This document shows positions 18,990-27,706 of a stretch of DNA of 64,000 nt, one piece after another. A model generated the notes under the pieces. The model searched no databases and was not told where the DNA came from. It worked only from the letters and a program-made list of their open reading frames with translations. Each line of letters starts with the position of its first letter. The first letter of the stretch is position 1. Made by a program: the position numbers and the translations under genes. Source of the stretch: Neorhizobium populisoli (GTDB taxonomy: Bacteria; Pseudomonadota; Alphaproteobacteria; Rhizobiales; Rhizobiaceae); the NCBI RefSeq assembly GCF_019430945.1, contig NZ_JAHYCB010000001.1, forward strand, positions 310,001-374,000. Reading direction: 5' to 3'.

Positions 18990-20498
18990 TCAACCCTTCT
19001 TGACGCCCTGGAGGCGGATCATGCCGTCAGGATTCGGCACAAAGCCCGTGACGCTCTTCTTGTAAGCCCAGATCCACGACTGGTGGCCGAGATAGATGAT
19101 CGGCAGGTCCTCGTTGAGGATGACGGCTGCCGCGTCGTATTTCTGCTTGCGGACTGCATCGTCGGTCGAGGCGCGTGCTTCGTTGAGCAGCTTGTCGACT
19201 TCGGCGTTGCAGTACTTGGTGTCGTTGATGCCGCCCTTGCAGGTGATGAACTGGTGGATGTTGCCATCGGGGTCGACACGGCCGGACCAGTCGGAACGGC
19301 TGAACTGGTAGTTGCCGCGGGTCTGCTCGTCGAGCAGCGTCGCGAATTCGGTAGCCTTCAGCTTGACGTTGATTCCCGCTTCCGCAGCCATCGACTGGAT
19401 GATCTGCATCATCTGGATGACGACCGGGCTGTTGGCATGCTGGATTTCGAGATCGAAGGTCGGATAGCCGGCTTCCTTCATCAAGGCCTTCGCCTTGGCA
19501 ACGTCACGGGCCGGAACCGGAATGGACTTGTTGAACCACGGGCTGTTCGGCGGGAAGGACTGGTTGCCGCCGACGGCGGTACCTTCGAAGACGACCTGGT
19601 TCAGGGCGTCACGATCGAGCGACAGCGAGAAGGCCTGGCGCAGGCGCTTGTCCTTACCGAACGGGTTGTCGGCCTTCGGGCCGTTGCCGATATTAGCGTA
19701 AAGCGCCATGTAGCCGATATTGACGGTGGCGTCGTATTTCAGGTTGGAGTCACCCTTGACGGCGCCGACATCGGTCGGGGCGACACGCTCGATGAAGTCG
19801 AGATCACCGGAACGCAGGTTGGCAAGACGAACGGTCGTATCCGGGATCGGCAGGTAGATGACCTTGTCGACGAGGATCTTGGCCTTGTCCCAGTAATCGG
19901 CGAACTTTTCGAGCACGATACGGTCCTGCTGGACACGCTCGACGAACTTGAACGGGCCGGCGCAGACCGGCTTGGAACCAAAATTGGCGCCGAGAGCCTT
20001 GGCGGCGGTCGGCGAAACGATCATGCCGGCGCGGTCGGAAAGCTGCGCCAGCAGCGAGGCGTCGGCAGCCTTCAGCGTGAACTTGACTTCCAGCGGACCG
20101 GTCGCCTCGACCTTGGCAACGGAGGCGAGCTCGCTCTTGCGGCGCGATTCCGGCAGCGTCATGTTGCGCTCGATCGTCGCGACAACAGCGGCGGCGTCCA
20201 TCGTGGTGCCGTCATGGAATTTCACGCCGTCGCGGATCTTCATGACGAGTTCCTTGCCGTCGGCAGACCATTTCCACTCGGTCGCCAGCTGCGGAACGAG
20301 TTTCAGGTCCGGCGAGACGTCAACCAGCTTGTCGCACAGCGCCGTGTAGACGATGCGGCCGACGAAGGTACGGGACTGCGCCGGGTCGAGCACGTCGGCA
20401 TCTTCCTGCAGGCCGATGCGCAGGTCGACGGCGAGCGCCGGAAAGGCGAACAGGGCACCGGCAAGCAGCGCGGTGCTGAGCTTGGTAAGTCGTTTCAT
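18990..20498 (-). CDS. Peptide ABC transporter periplasmic substrate-binding protein
   Basis: A 502-residue family 5 solute-binding protein. An N-terminal signal peptide (K-R-L-T-K-L then a hydrophobic core ending A-L-A) predicts periplasmic location after Sec export. The mature part has the D-P-A-Q segment near the N-terminus, the G-V-K-F-H-D-G-T motif and the F-S-L-S-L-D-R-D region of Dpp/Opp proteins. The gene has GAGGAAG before the ATG. It is first after gntR and is followed by a stem-loop, then the permeases. A gamma-glutamyl peptide ligand is inferred only from context. Confidence 0.93.
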   Translation of the reverse strand: MKRLTKLSTALLAGALFAFPALAVDLRIGLQEDADVLDPAQSRTFVGRIVYTALCDKLVDVSPDLKLVPQLATEWKWSADGKELVMKIRDGVKFHDGTTMDAAAVVATIERNMTLPESRRKSELASVAKVEATGPLEVKFTLKAADASLLAQLSDRAGMIVSPTAAKALGANFGSKPVCAGPFKFVERVQQDRIVLEKFADYWDKAKILVDKVIYLPIPDTTVRLANLRSGDLDFIERVAPTDVGAVKGDSNLKYDATVNIGYMALYANIGNGPKADNPFGKDKRLRQAFSLSLDRDALNQVVFEGTAVGGNQSFPPNSPWFNKSIPVPARDVAKAKALMKEAGYPTFDLEIQHANSPVVIQMMQIIQSMAAEAGINVKLKATEFATLLDEQTRGNYQFSRSDWSGRVDPDGNIHQFITCKGGINDTKYCNAEVDKLLNEARASTDDAVRKQKYDAAAVILNEDLPIIYLGHQSWIWAYKKSVTGFVPNPDGMIRLQGVKKG

Positions 20499-20624
20499 TG
20501 TGATCTTCCTCTCTCTTTTGGTTCTCTGGTACCTGTTGTCACGATGGGTACTCTTATGTTCCCGGCCGGTTTTCCGGCTTCTGGTGGTGGCGGCAGAGCC
20601 GCGGTAATCGGCAGTTCGGGTTCT

Positions 20625-21365
20625 TCAGCTTGCCTCGCTGAACGAGCCCAGGTCGGACGCCTCCATCGAGGTCACCCTGATCAGACGCTCCTGCAGCATC
20701 AGGAGATGCTCGCGCATCGCCTCCCCGGCACGAGCCGGATCATGGGCAGCAATGGCTTCGATAATGCCGGTGTGCTGCGTGAAAGACATTTTTACCGCCT
20801 CGCCGTTCGAGCGGGCCCGTTCGCGGATCGCCCGCCAGGCCTCGTCCTGACGAACGCGGTTGATGACGTCGAAAATCGACAGGAAAAGCTGGTTGCCTGC
20901 ACTTTGGGCGATCAGCCGGTGTAACGCACCGTCCCAGAGTTCGCGCGCATCCGCATCGCCGCTTTCGATGATCTTTACCGCGATCTCGCGCATACGCTCG
21001 ACATCGGCCGGCTTGGCACGCATAGCGGCAAGCTGGGCAAGCTGAGGCTCGATGCGCAGGCGCACTTCCATGATTTCCATGAAATCCGTACCGGCAACGA
21101 TCGAATCCAGATGAGGATGCAGATCGCTCGGCCGCTCGCCAATGAACGTCCCCGACCCTTGGCGTCGCCAGATCAGCCCTTCGGCTTCCAGAACTTCAAG
21201 CGCGCGGCGCACCGCGCGGCGGCTGATGCCGAGAAGGTCGGTCAACGCGCGCTCTGTCGGCAGACGCCCTTCCGCCCCGAACTCTCCTGCCCGCATGAGC
21301 TCCCTCAGACGGTCCAGCGCATAGTTCGAATTGTCGTGGCTTTCCGCCTCGTTCCCCTGCACCAT
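20625..21365 (-). CDS. GntR family regulator, FadR subfamily
   Basis: About 246 residues from the ATG at 21365. The N-terminal winged helix-turn-helix is standard (L-P-T-E-R-A-L followed by S-R-R-A-V-R-R-A-L and G-S-G-T-F-I-G). The C-terminal all-helical FCD effector domain shows the metal-site pattern (D-x3-H..., H..., H-L). It most likely represses the adjacent transport operon and is relieved by a small organic acid or peptide-derived ligand. A TTG at 21377 is an alternative start. A perfect inverted repeat lies immediately upstream, which suggests autoregulation. It is cotranscribed with, and 126 nt ahead of, the SBP gene. Confidence 0.9.
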   Translation of the reverse strand: MVQGNEAESHDNSNYALDRLRELMRAGEFGAEGRLPTERALTDLLGISRRAVRRALEVLEAEGLIWRRQGSGTFIGERPSDLHPHLDSIVAGTDFMEIMEVRLRIEPQLAQLAAMRAKPADVERMREIAVKIIESGDADARELWDGALHRLIAQSAGNQLFLSIFDVINRVRQDEAWRAIRERARSNGEAVKMSFTQHTGIIEAIAAHDPARAGEAMREHLLMLQERLIRVTSMEASDLGSFSEAS

Positions 21366-21372
21366 TTCGTGT

Positions 21373-21389
21373 ACCAATTATTAATTGGT
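21373..21389. promoter_or_regulatory. Candidate GntR operator
   Basis: ACCAATT (21373-21379) and AATTGGT (21383-21389) form a perfect 7-bp inverted repeat with a 3-bp spacer, just before the gntR start codon. Size and symmetry match FadR-type operators. Binding by this regulator is inferred. Confidence 0.6.
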
Positions 21390-21440
21390 CCCAATGGATT
21401 GCATTTACAAACCAAGGTCAAGTTATTTTTTCGGCAGATT

Positions 21441-21452
21441 TTGCACTGCACA
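21441..21452. repeat. Intergenic 12-bp motif TTGCACTGCACA, copy 1
   Basis: Lies between the divergent gntR and sthA genes, flanked by T and A runs. Identical copies are at 43946-43957 and 44724-44735. Here no -10-like hexamer lies 17 nt downstream on the plus strand. On the minus strand a TTGACC hexamer lies about 20 nt further toward gntR. Confidence 0.6.
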
Positions 21453-21596
21453 AAATTGATGCAGCACGACCGAAATCGAGGCTTGGACGTGTCGCAATCA
21501 AACCTTTAGAATAAATGGCTACAAAGGGATTCGTTGAATGCTGCCGCATCGCGGCGGCCTCCAGTCTTTCCGAACATTTTCCTGAGTGGGGCACCC

Positions 21597-23096
21597 ATGA
21601 ACCAGTATGATCTCATCGTCGTCGGCAGCGGCCCGGCAGGGCGTCGCGCCGCCATCCAGGCAGCCAAACTCGGGAAAAAAGTGCTGGTCGTCGAACAGGG
21701 CAAGCGGGTCGGCGGTGTTTCCGTCCACACCGGCACTATCCCCTCCAAGACGCTGCGCGAAACCGCGCTGAACCTTTCCGGCTGGCGCGAGCGCGGCTTT
21801 TACGGACGCGCCTACCGCGTCAAGCAGGAGATCAGCGCAGAGGACCTGCGCCGCCGTCTGCTGATCACGCTCGACCATGAGGTCGAGGTACTGGAGCACC
21901 AGTTCGCCCGTAACCGCGTGCAGCATATCCGCGGCAAGGCGAGCTTCGTGACCGTCGATACGATGGCGATCCAGAAGGATGACGGCGAGATCATGCATGT
22001 CCAGGGTTCGTCGATCCTGCTTGCGGTCGGCACCAAGCCCTTCCGCCCGGACTATATGCCGTTCGACGGCAAGACGGTGCTCGACAGCGACGAACTGCTC
22101 GACATCGAACAACTGCCGCGCTCCATGGTCGTCATCGGCGCAGGCGTCATCGGCATCGAATATGCGACGATCTTCTCTGCGCTCGATACGGCCGTTACCG
22201 TCATCGATCCGAAGCCGACCATGCTCGATTTCATCGACAAGGAAATCGTCGAGGACTTCACCTACCAGCTGCGCGACCGCAACATGAAGCTGCTGCTCGG
22301 CCAGAAGGCCGACAAGGTCGAACGCCTGCCGGACGGCAAGGTCTCCGTCACCGTCGATTCCGGCCGCAAGATCGTCACCGACATGGTTCTCTTCGCTGCC
22401 GGCCGCATGGGCGCGACGGACCAGCTGAACCTCGCCGCAGCCGGCCTCGAGGCCGATAATCGCGGCCGCCTGAAGGTCAATCCGGAAACCTTCGAGACGT
22501 CCGTGAAAGGCATTTTCGCGGCCGGCGACGTCGTCGGCTTCCCAAGCCTCGCTTCGACCTCGATGGAACAGGGACGCATCGCCGCCCGCGTCGCGGTCGG
22601 CGCGATCGCCGGCGAACCGCAGAAATATTTCCCCTACGGCATCTATGCCGTGCCGGAAATCTCCACCTGCGGCCTGACCGAAGAGGAAATGAAGGAGCGC
22701 AACATTCCTTACGAGTGCGGCATCGCCCGTTTCCGCGAGACCTCGCGAGGCCACATCATGGGCCTCGATACCGGCCTGCTGAAGCTGATCTTCTCCTTGA
22801 AGACCCGTCGCCTGCTCGGCGTCCATATCGTCGGCGAAGGTGCGACCGAGCTCGTCCACATCGGCCAGGCCGTGCTGAACCTCAAGGGCACCGTCGAATA
22901 TTTCGTCGAGAACACGTTCAACTATCCGACGCTCGCCGAAGCCTACAAGATCGCCGGCCTCGACGCCTGGAACCGCATGGGCGAAGCGCCCAAGGGCGTC
23001 AGCGAGCCACATCCACTCGACGTACAGCAGGAAGCCGCCGCCGTTGCCCCCGCTGCGGTCGCCGCAAGCGAAGAGAAAAAAGCCGCCTCCAAATAA
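21597..23096 (+). CDS. sthA: Si-specific NAD(P)(+) transhydrogenase (soluble)
   Basis: A 499-residue flavoprotein of the pyridine nucleotide-disulfide oxidoreductase family. It has the FAD motif G-S-G-P-A-G near residue 11, the second Rossmann G-A-G-V-I-G and the C-terminal dimerisation domain. The redox-active CxxxxC is replaced: the usual site reads H-T-G-T-I-P-S-K, diagnostic of SthA rather than lipoamide dehydrogenase. It equilibrates NADPH and NADH in the cytosol. The ATG at 21597 starts the family N-terminus. Odd: a tail of about 30 Ala/Glu/Lys-rich residues not found in the roughly 465-residue enterobacterial enzyme. Confidence 0.94.
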   Translation: MNQYDLIVVGSGPAGRRAAIQAAKLGKKVLVVEQGKRVGGVSVHTGTIPSKTLRETALNLSGWRERGFYGRAYRVKQEISAEDLRRRLLITLDHEVEVLEHQFARNRVQHIRGKASFVTVDTMAIQKDDGEIMHVQGSSILLAVGTKPFRPDYMPFDGKTVLDSDELLDIEQLPRSMVVIGAGVIGIEYATIFSALDTAVTVIDPKPTMLDFIDKEIVEDFTYQLRDRNMKLLLGQKADKVERLPDGKVSVTVDSGRKIVTDMVLFAAGRMGATDQLNLAAAGLEADNRGRLKVNPETFETSVKGIFAAGDVVGFPSLASTSMEQGRIAARVAVGAIAGEPQKYFPYGIYAVPEISTCGLTEEEMKERNIPYECGIARFRETSRGHIMGLDTGLLKLIFSLKTRRLLGVHIVGEGATELVHIGQAVLNLKGTVEYFVENTFNYPTLAEAYKIAGLDAWNRMGEAPKGVSEPHPLDVQQEAAAVAPAAVAASEEKKAASK

Positions 23097-23126
23097 AGCG
23101 GCTACGAGATTCCGATTACAGTGACA

Positions 23127-23162
23127 GGCGCCGCCGTGTTATTAAAAATACACAGCGGCGCC
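23127..23162 (+). other. Long stem-loop downstream of sthA
   Basis: GGCGCCGC (23127-23134) pairs with GCGGCGCC (23155-23162). A one-base mismatch follows and then GTGT/ACAC, closing an AT-rich loop. It stands 30 nt after the sthA stop. No U-run follows, so it may be a weak terminator or an mRNA 3' stabiliser. Confidence 0.5.
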
Positions 23163-23360
23163 AATTACTTGGCGCTTATTTAATAGTCATACTAAAAACG
23201 ACGCTTGCCCTCGCAAGCACGTCATCGAATAAATCATCGCAAGACGTATCAACGCATCATATCCCTGCGAATTTTACTATATCGAAATATTTGGTTTGCG
23301 TTTCTAAATTTAACGGGCAACCTTTCACCACGAGAATGTGTTCATCGGGGAGAATGTCGC

Positions 23361-24059
23361 GTGCTCAATTATTCAAATCCAATTCTTATCAATGTAAGAT
23401 CCGCTTTAAGCGCGCTCGGAATATTGAGGCCGGCCGTTCGCTTCTACCGAAAGATTTCCGGAAAAGCTTACGAAGACAAGTTTGATACAGCGCTGATGGG
23501 CGAAATTCGCCCCGGCGATATCGTGTGGGATATTGGCGCAAATGTTGGATATTACACGGAAAAGTTTGCGGACGCCGTCGGCTCGACTGGCACCGTCATC
23601 GCCTTCGAGCCGTCACCTCGCTCGGCCGAGAATCTTCGAAGCAGATTTTCCGAAACATTGAATGTGACCATCGAAAGCAAGGCGCTCTCGGACCGCGAAG
23701 GGATCATGGATTTCTTCGTTTCCGAAAACAGCGTCGTGGACAGCCTTTTTCAACGAGCCGACCTTTCAGACACGAAAATCGAAAAGGTCGAAGTTAGGCG
23801 TGCCGATGGCCTAACGAACATCCTTGTCCCGAATGTCGTGAAAATCGATGTCGAAGGATATGAGGTTGAGGTAATTTTAGGCATGGAAAAGATGCTTCGC
23901 GCATCGAACCTGCGCGCTCTATTCGTGGAAGTTCACTTTACGGAACTCCGTGAGCGCGGCCTTTCGAATGGTTCGGAACAGATCGTCAACATGCTGAAGC
24001 AAAACGGCTTCAAATGCACATGGACAGATCCGTCGCATATAGCTGCATCGAAAGGCTGA
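23361..24059 (+). CDS. FkbM family SAM-dependent methyltransferase
   Basis: About 232 residues. The SAM-binding motif I is V-W-D-I-G-A-N-V-G-Y-Y (about residues 57-67), followed by I-A-F-E-P-S-P and the FkbM-type V-V-K-I-D-V-E-G-Y-E. These enzymes O-methylate sugars or polyketide/NRPS-type substrates; the acceptor here is unknown. The start is GTG 23361 with GGGGAG upstream; the open frame extends 52 codons further 5', but that stretch is AT-rich and not protein-like. Codon use and the leader are clearly less GC-rich than sthA and rpsD on either side, so horizontal acquisition is likely. It stands alone. Confidence 0.85.
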   Translation: MLNYSNPILINVRSALSALGILRPAVRFYRKISGKAYEDKFDTALMGEIRPGDIVWDIGANVGYYTEKFADAVGSTGTVIAFEPSPRSAENLRSRFSETLNVTIESKALSDREGIMDFFVSENSVVDSLFQRADLSDTKIEKVEVRRADGLTNILVPNVVKIDVEGYEVEVILGMEKMLRASNLRALFVEVHFTELRERGLSNGSEQIVNMLKQNGFKCTWTDPSHIAASKG

Positions 24060-24126
24060 ATCTAGAATCGGCCCTGCAGCTATTCACCGCAGAAAACAAT
24101 GCGGTTCAATCTACATCGCTCAAATC

Positions 24127-24154
24127 AAAAAAGCCGCGTCCAAAGACGCGGCTT
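24127..24154 (-). terminator. Rho-independent terminator after rpsD
   Basis: AAGCCGCGTC (24131-24140) and GACGCGGCTT (24145-24154) form a perfect ten-pair stem with a four-base loop. The preceding A-run (24127-24132) gives U-residues on the minus strand, just past the rpsD stop. Confidence 0.85.
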
Positions 24155-24189
24155 CTTGATTTCCGATGAACGCCCCGAAGGGCCGCTCA

Positions 24190-24807
24190 TTAACGCGAAT
24201 AGAATTCGACGACCAGCTGCGGTTCCATGACGACGGCGTAAGGAACGTCGGTCAGGCCCGGAACGCGGGCGAAGGTGGCAACCATCTTGTTGTGGTCGAC
24301 TTCGATATAGTCCGGAACGTCACGCTCAGCGAGCGATACGGATTCCAGAACCGTGACCAGCTGCTTCGACTTCTGGCGAACTTCGATAACGTCGCCGGCC
24401 TTGCAGCGGTAGGAACCGATGTTGACGCGAACGCCGTTGACCGTGACGTGGCCGTGGTTGACGAACTGGCGGGCAGCGAAGACCGTCGGGACGAACTTGG
24501 CGCGGTAGACGATCGCGTCGAGACGCGACTCGAGCAGGCCGATCAGGTTCTCCGAGGTGTCACCCTTGCGACGGTTTGCTTCGTCGTAGGTGGCGCGGAA
24601 CTGCTTTTCGCGCAGGTCGCCGTAGTAACCCTTGAGCTTCTGCTTGGCGCGCAGCTGCACGCCGAAGTCGGAAAGCTTGCCCTTGCGGCGCTGACCGTGC
24701 TGGCCCGGGCCGTATTCGCGACGGTTCACCGGGGACTTCGGACGACCCCAGATGTTTTCGCCCATACGGCGATCGATCTTGTACTTGGATGATGCGCGCT
24801 TGCTCAT
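24190..24807 (-). CDS. rpsD: 30S ribosomal protein S4
   Basis: A 205-residue ribosomal protein with the S4 N-terminal domain (S-K-Y-K-I-D-R-R and G-Q-H-G-Q-R-R) and the S4 RNA-binding domain at about residues 94-156 (L-E-S-R-L-D, F-V-N-H-G-H-V). It is a primary 16S rRNA binder in 30S assembly. As usual in rhizobia it stands alone rather than in the alpha operon. ATG start, own terminator. Confidence 0.98.
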   Translation of the reverse strand: MSKRASSKYKIDRRMGENIWGRPKSPVNRREYGPGQHGQRRKGKLSDFGVQLRAKQKLKGYYGDLREKQFRATYDEANRRKGDTSENLIGLLESRLDAIVYRAKFVPTVFAARQFVNHGHVTVNGVRVNIGSYRCKAGDVIEVRQKSKQLVTVLESVSLAERDVPDYIEVDHNKMVATFARVPGLTDVPYAVVMEPQLVVEFYSR

Positions 24808-25124
24808 CGTATTTCCTTCAACAGGTTACACCGGCCTGTTGCCAGACCGGATCAAGGAAACACGCCCTCCTCTGAACTTCGATTTAGAAGTTCTGACAGG
24901 CTTCTCACGAATGCGATCGGAGAGAACCACGGGACATGTTAAATGAAACACCGGGCGTTGCCACCCGGTGCTGGCGGGGTGTTTATGTGGGTGTCATGGA
25001 AATGTCAACAGCGGAGGGTGCCCCTATCCGACATTCGGCGCCTTAACCTTTCGGTGAGGCTGTTTGGAGGTTGTTTTGACTGCCGCGGCAGCAACACCAT
25101 CTTCATAACAGGAGGTAACGTGCC
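24808..25124. other. Intergenic region between divergent rpsD and the DUF982 gene
   Basis: No credible gene. It must hold the rpsD promoter (minus) and the DUF982 promoter (plus). A 7-bp inverted repeat, CACCGGG..CCCGGTG (24949-24955 and 24964-24970, eight-base loop), is visible without a U-run. Nothing else stands out. Confidence 0.5.
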
Positions 25125-25370
25125 ATGCGTGCAAAAACCTGGAAATCCCCGATCAGGATCGAGAACCCGGAGACCGGCGTGGTCCGAACGGTCAAGACGA
25201 TCCGTGAAGCAAAAGCGACCCTGGACCGGTTCTGGCCGGCCTACCACGGCAGCCAGCATCATCACGCCGAACAGGTCTGCGATGCGGCACTGCACGGCAG
25301 AGGCGATGCGAACGAGGCCCGACGCGCCTTCATCGCCGCCGCTGTGGAAGCGCATTTCCATATTCAGTAA
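25125..25370 (+). CDS. DUF982 family protein
   Basis: An 81-residue protein matching the short DUF982 family expanded in Rhizobiales: a charged N-terminal strand region, then R-E-A-K-A-T-L-D-R-F-W-P and a C-terminal helix rich in Ala with A-F-I-A-A-A. Function unknown, probably cytosolic. A strong AGGAGG lies 9 nt ahead of the ATG. It runs convergent with the HerA-like gene, whose stop is 38 nt away. Confidence 0.85.
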   Translation: MRAKTWKSPIRIENPETGVVRTVKTIREAKATLDRFWPAYHGSQHHHAEQVCDAALHGRGDANEARRAFIAAAVEAHFHIQ

Positions 25371-25408
25371 ACGGCCGGCAGTGAAAAACGACTGGAAGTA
25401 ACGGGCTG

Positions 25409-26926
25409 CTATTCCGCAGCGGCCCGCTGCTCGCCCTCATCCGGCGCATCGGCACTTCCCGGTGCGGTTTCCGCCTGCAGATCCGGGAAGGCGACGATAC
25501 GCTTGCCGGAGAAATCCGCATGAACGACGATCAAACCCTGCTCTTCGAAATAACCGAGAAGGCGACGCGCGCGGCGGGCCGAATGGGTGCCGTATGCGCG
25601 GGCGATTCGCGCGTCGGAAGGGCATGCCTCTCCGCCGATCGCCGCCTTTGCCATCAGCAGGAAAACGCCCTGCAGATCGTCGGAGACATTGACCGACAGC
25701 GACAAGGCCGTCGCCCAGGTTTCGCCCGCGGCGGTATCGGCATCGACGCCTGAACGGGCGATCGCCGTGCGGCGGCGGAATTCCGACAGCGACATGGGCG
25801 GACCGGTCAGCCGGCGCATGCGGGCACGTACCAGAAAATCCTGGTAAAGCACGGCATCCGTTCGGTAGCCGGATTGCGGATCGTCGAGGATTTCCGACAG
25901 GACCGCGGCAAGCCGCTCTTCGCGTTCTTCAGCGGCCATCTCGACCTGCGCTACACGCGGCTCCTGCTGTACGGGTGCAGCGGCCGGCATGGAGCGCGAC
26001 AGTTCGGCAAGAATATCGGTGGTGGGACGCGGCGCAGGTGTCGCGCGGCGGGCAACCAGCGGCCGGGCAAACTCTTCCGGGTCCGGTGTAAAGATCAGGT
26101 CTTCGACATCCTGTGGCGCATCCGGCAGCGGCATCAGCTTGGGGCTCGACGAGCGGGCCGATGTCTCGACTGTGCCGATGACGATTGGCAGCGGACGGCG
26201 CGACAGGGCTGGGCCAAGCGCTACGAAATTGCCGCGCTTCAGATCCCGGAACATTTCCGCCTGGCGACGATCCATGCCCAAAAGGTCGGCGGCGCGGGCC
26301 ATGTCGATATCGAGAAAGGTGCGGCCCATCAGGAAGTTCGAGGCTTCGGCCGCAACGTTCTTGGCAAGCTTTGCCAGGCGCTGGGTGGCGATGACACCGG
26401 CCAGACCGCGCTTACGGCCGCGGCACATCAGGTTGGTCATCGCCCCGAGCGACATTTTTCTGGCGTCTTCGGAAACGTCCCCGCCAACGGAGGGCGCAAA
26501 CATCTGCGCTTCGTCAACAACGACCAGAACCGGATACCAGAACTCGCGATCGGCATCGAACAGGCCGTTCAGGAAGGCGGCGGCGGCGCGCATCTGCTCT
26601 TCGAGATCGAGGCCTTCGAGCGTCAATACGCAGGAGACGCGGTTCTTGCGGATACGGTTGGCGATGCCGGCAAGTTCGGCTTCTGTGCGCTCACCATCCA
26701 CCACGACATGGCCGAACCGGTCGGCCAAAGTGACGAAATCGCCTTCCGGATCGATGACGACCTGCTGCACCCAGGGCGCCGACTGTTCCAACAGGCGCCT
26801 CAGAAGATGCGATTTACCCGAGCCGGAATTGCCCTGGACGAGCAGACGGGTGGCCAGAAGCTCCTCGATATCGAGCTTGGCCGGGTCCCCGCCGGACACA
26901 ATTCCCATATCGATGCCGACCTGCAA
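25409..26926 (-). CDS. HerA-like (DUF87) P-loop ATPase
   Basis: About 505 residues from a TTG at 26926 preceded by GAGG at 7 nt; a GTG at 27004 is the other candidate. Walker A is G-N-S-G-S-G-K-S (32-39) and Walker B is V-L-V-V-V-D-E-A-Q (133-141). A C-R-G-R-K-R-G-L and I-A-T-Q-R segment follows, as in HerA/FtsK-type helicase-translocases. The C-terminal 200 residues contain a Pro/Arg linker and then a helical, winged-helix-like part (R-R-A-R-R-L-L-G-Y-F-E-E-Q-G-L). HerA partners a NurA nuclease in archaea; none is encoded here. A DNA-pumping role is inferred from the ATPase class only. Confidence 0.78.
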   Translation of the reverse strand: MQVGIDMGIVSGGDPAKLDIEELLATRLLVQGNSGSGKSHLLRRLLEQSAPWVQQVVIDPEGDFVTLADRFGHVVVDGERTEAELAGIANRIRKNRVSCVLTLEGLDLEEQMRAAAAFLNGLFDADREFWYPVLVVVDEAQMFAPSVGGDVSEDARKMSLGAMTNLMCRGRKRGLAGVIATQRLAKLAKNVAAEASNFLMGRTFLDIDMARAADLLGMDRRQAEMFRDLKRGNFVALGPALSRRPLPIVIGTVETSARSSSPKLMPLPDAPQDVEDLIFTPDPEEFARPLVARRATPAPRPTTDILAELSRSMPAAAPVQQEPRVAQVEMAAEEREERLAAVLSEILDDPQSGYRTDAVLYQDFLVRARMRRLTGPPMSLSEFRRRTAIARSGVDADTAAGETWATALSLSVNVSDDLQGVFLLMAKAAIGGEACPSDARIARAYGTHSARRARRLLGYFEEQGLIVVHADFSGKRIVAFPDLQAETAPGSADAPDEGEQRAAAE

Positions 26927-27070
26927 TGCCTTACCTCGTATGCCGTCTCTTGACGGTGACTTTTTGCCCGGCACGCGATGCCGCCAAACGTCACAAGCTT
27001 TCACCCATAACAGAGAAAGGGATTCGGCGCGCCGGGCAAGGACGAAAATTCACAGGCTATTCTAGCACAG

Positions 27071-27697
27071 CTAGTTCGCCGCACGGCGATAGAAGGCCAG
27101 CGAGCCCGCGAGTGCCAGAAGTGCACCGCCACAGATGCGATCGAGCCACAGCGCGCCCCGCCTCTTCAAAAGGTGCATCGCCCGCGAACCGAGCAGCGCA
27201 TAGGCAAACATCACCATGAAATCGATCGCCGCAAAGACCAGGGCGAGCATGACATATTGCGGCGCCTGCGGCAGATCCGGGGTGATGAACTGCGGCAGGA
27301 AGGCCGAGAAGAACAGATAACCCTTGGGGTTGGTCACGGCGACGAGGAAGCTTTTCAGGAAGATCGCAACCGACGAGCTCGCCCCTGCCACAGCCTCGCT
27401 CACCTCAAGCGAGCCCTTGGAGCGCAGCATCATGATGCCGAGAAAGGCGAGGTAACCGGCACCCAGCCATTTGACCACCGAGAACCAGAATTCCGAAGCG
27501 GCCAGCAATGCACCGAGCCCGAGAGCCACGGCACCGATCAGCACGAAATCCGACAGCACGGCGCCGACCATGCCCGGCAAGGCGCGCTTTAGGCCGTAAC
27601 GCGAGCCATTGGTCAGCGCCAGAAGCACGGTCGGCCCCGGAGTCGCGATGCCGATAAGGGCAACGGCTGCGAAGGCAAGCAGGGTGACTTCGTTCAT
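27071..27697 (-). CDS. LysE/RhtB family amino acid exporter
   Basis: A 208-residue inner-membrane protein with about six hydrophobic segments. The family signature A-T-P-G-P-T-V-L-L-A-L-T-N-G is at residues 18-31, and N-P-K-G-Y-L-F-F-S-A-F-L-P-Q-F lies in the middle. Members export homoserine, threonine, lysine or related compounds by proton antiport; the substrate here is unknown. The GFA gene ends 9 nt before its start on the same strand. Confidence 0.9.
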   Translation of the reverse strand: MNEVTLLAFAAVALIGIATPGPTVLLALTNGSRYGLKRALPGMVGAVLSDFVLIGAVALGLGALLAASEFWFSVVKWLGAGYLAFLGIMMLRSKGSLEVSEAVAGASSSVAIFLKSFLVAVTNPKGYLFFSAFLPQFITPDLPQAPQYVMLALVFAAIDFMVMFAYALLGSRAMHLLKRRGALWLDRICGGALLALAGSLAFYRRAAN

Positions 27698-27706
27698 GAT
27701 CCACTC

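Noticed and set aside
25285..25300. Fourth copy of the TGCACTGCACA-like motif (GGCACTGCACGG)
   Set aside because: It is inside the DUF982 coding sequence and matches only the central nine bases.
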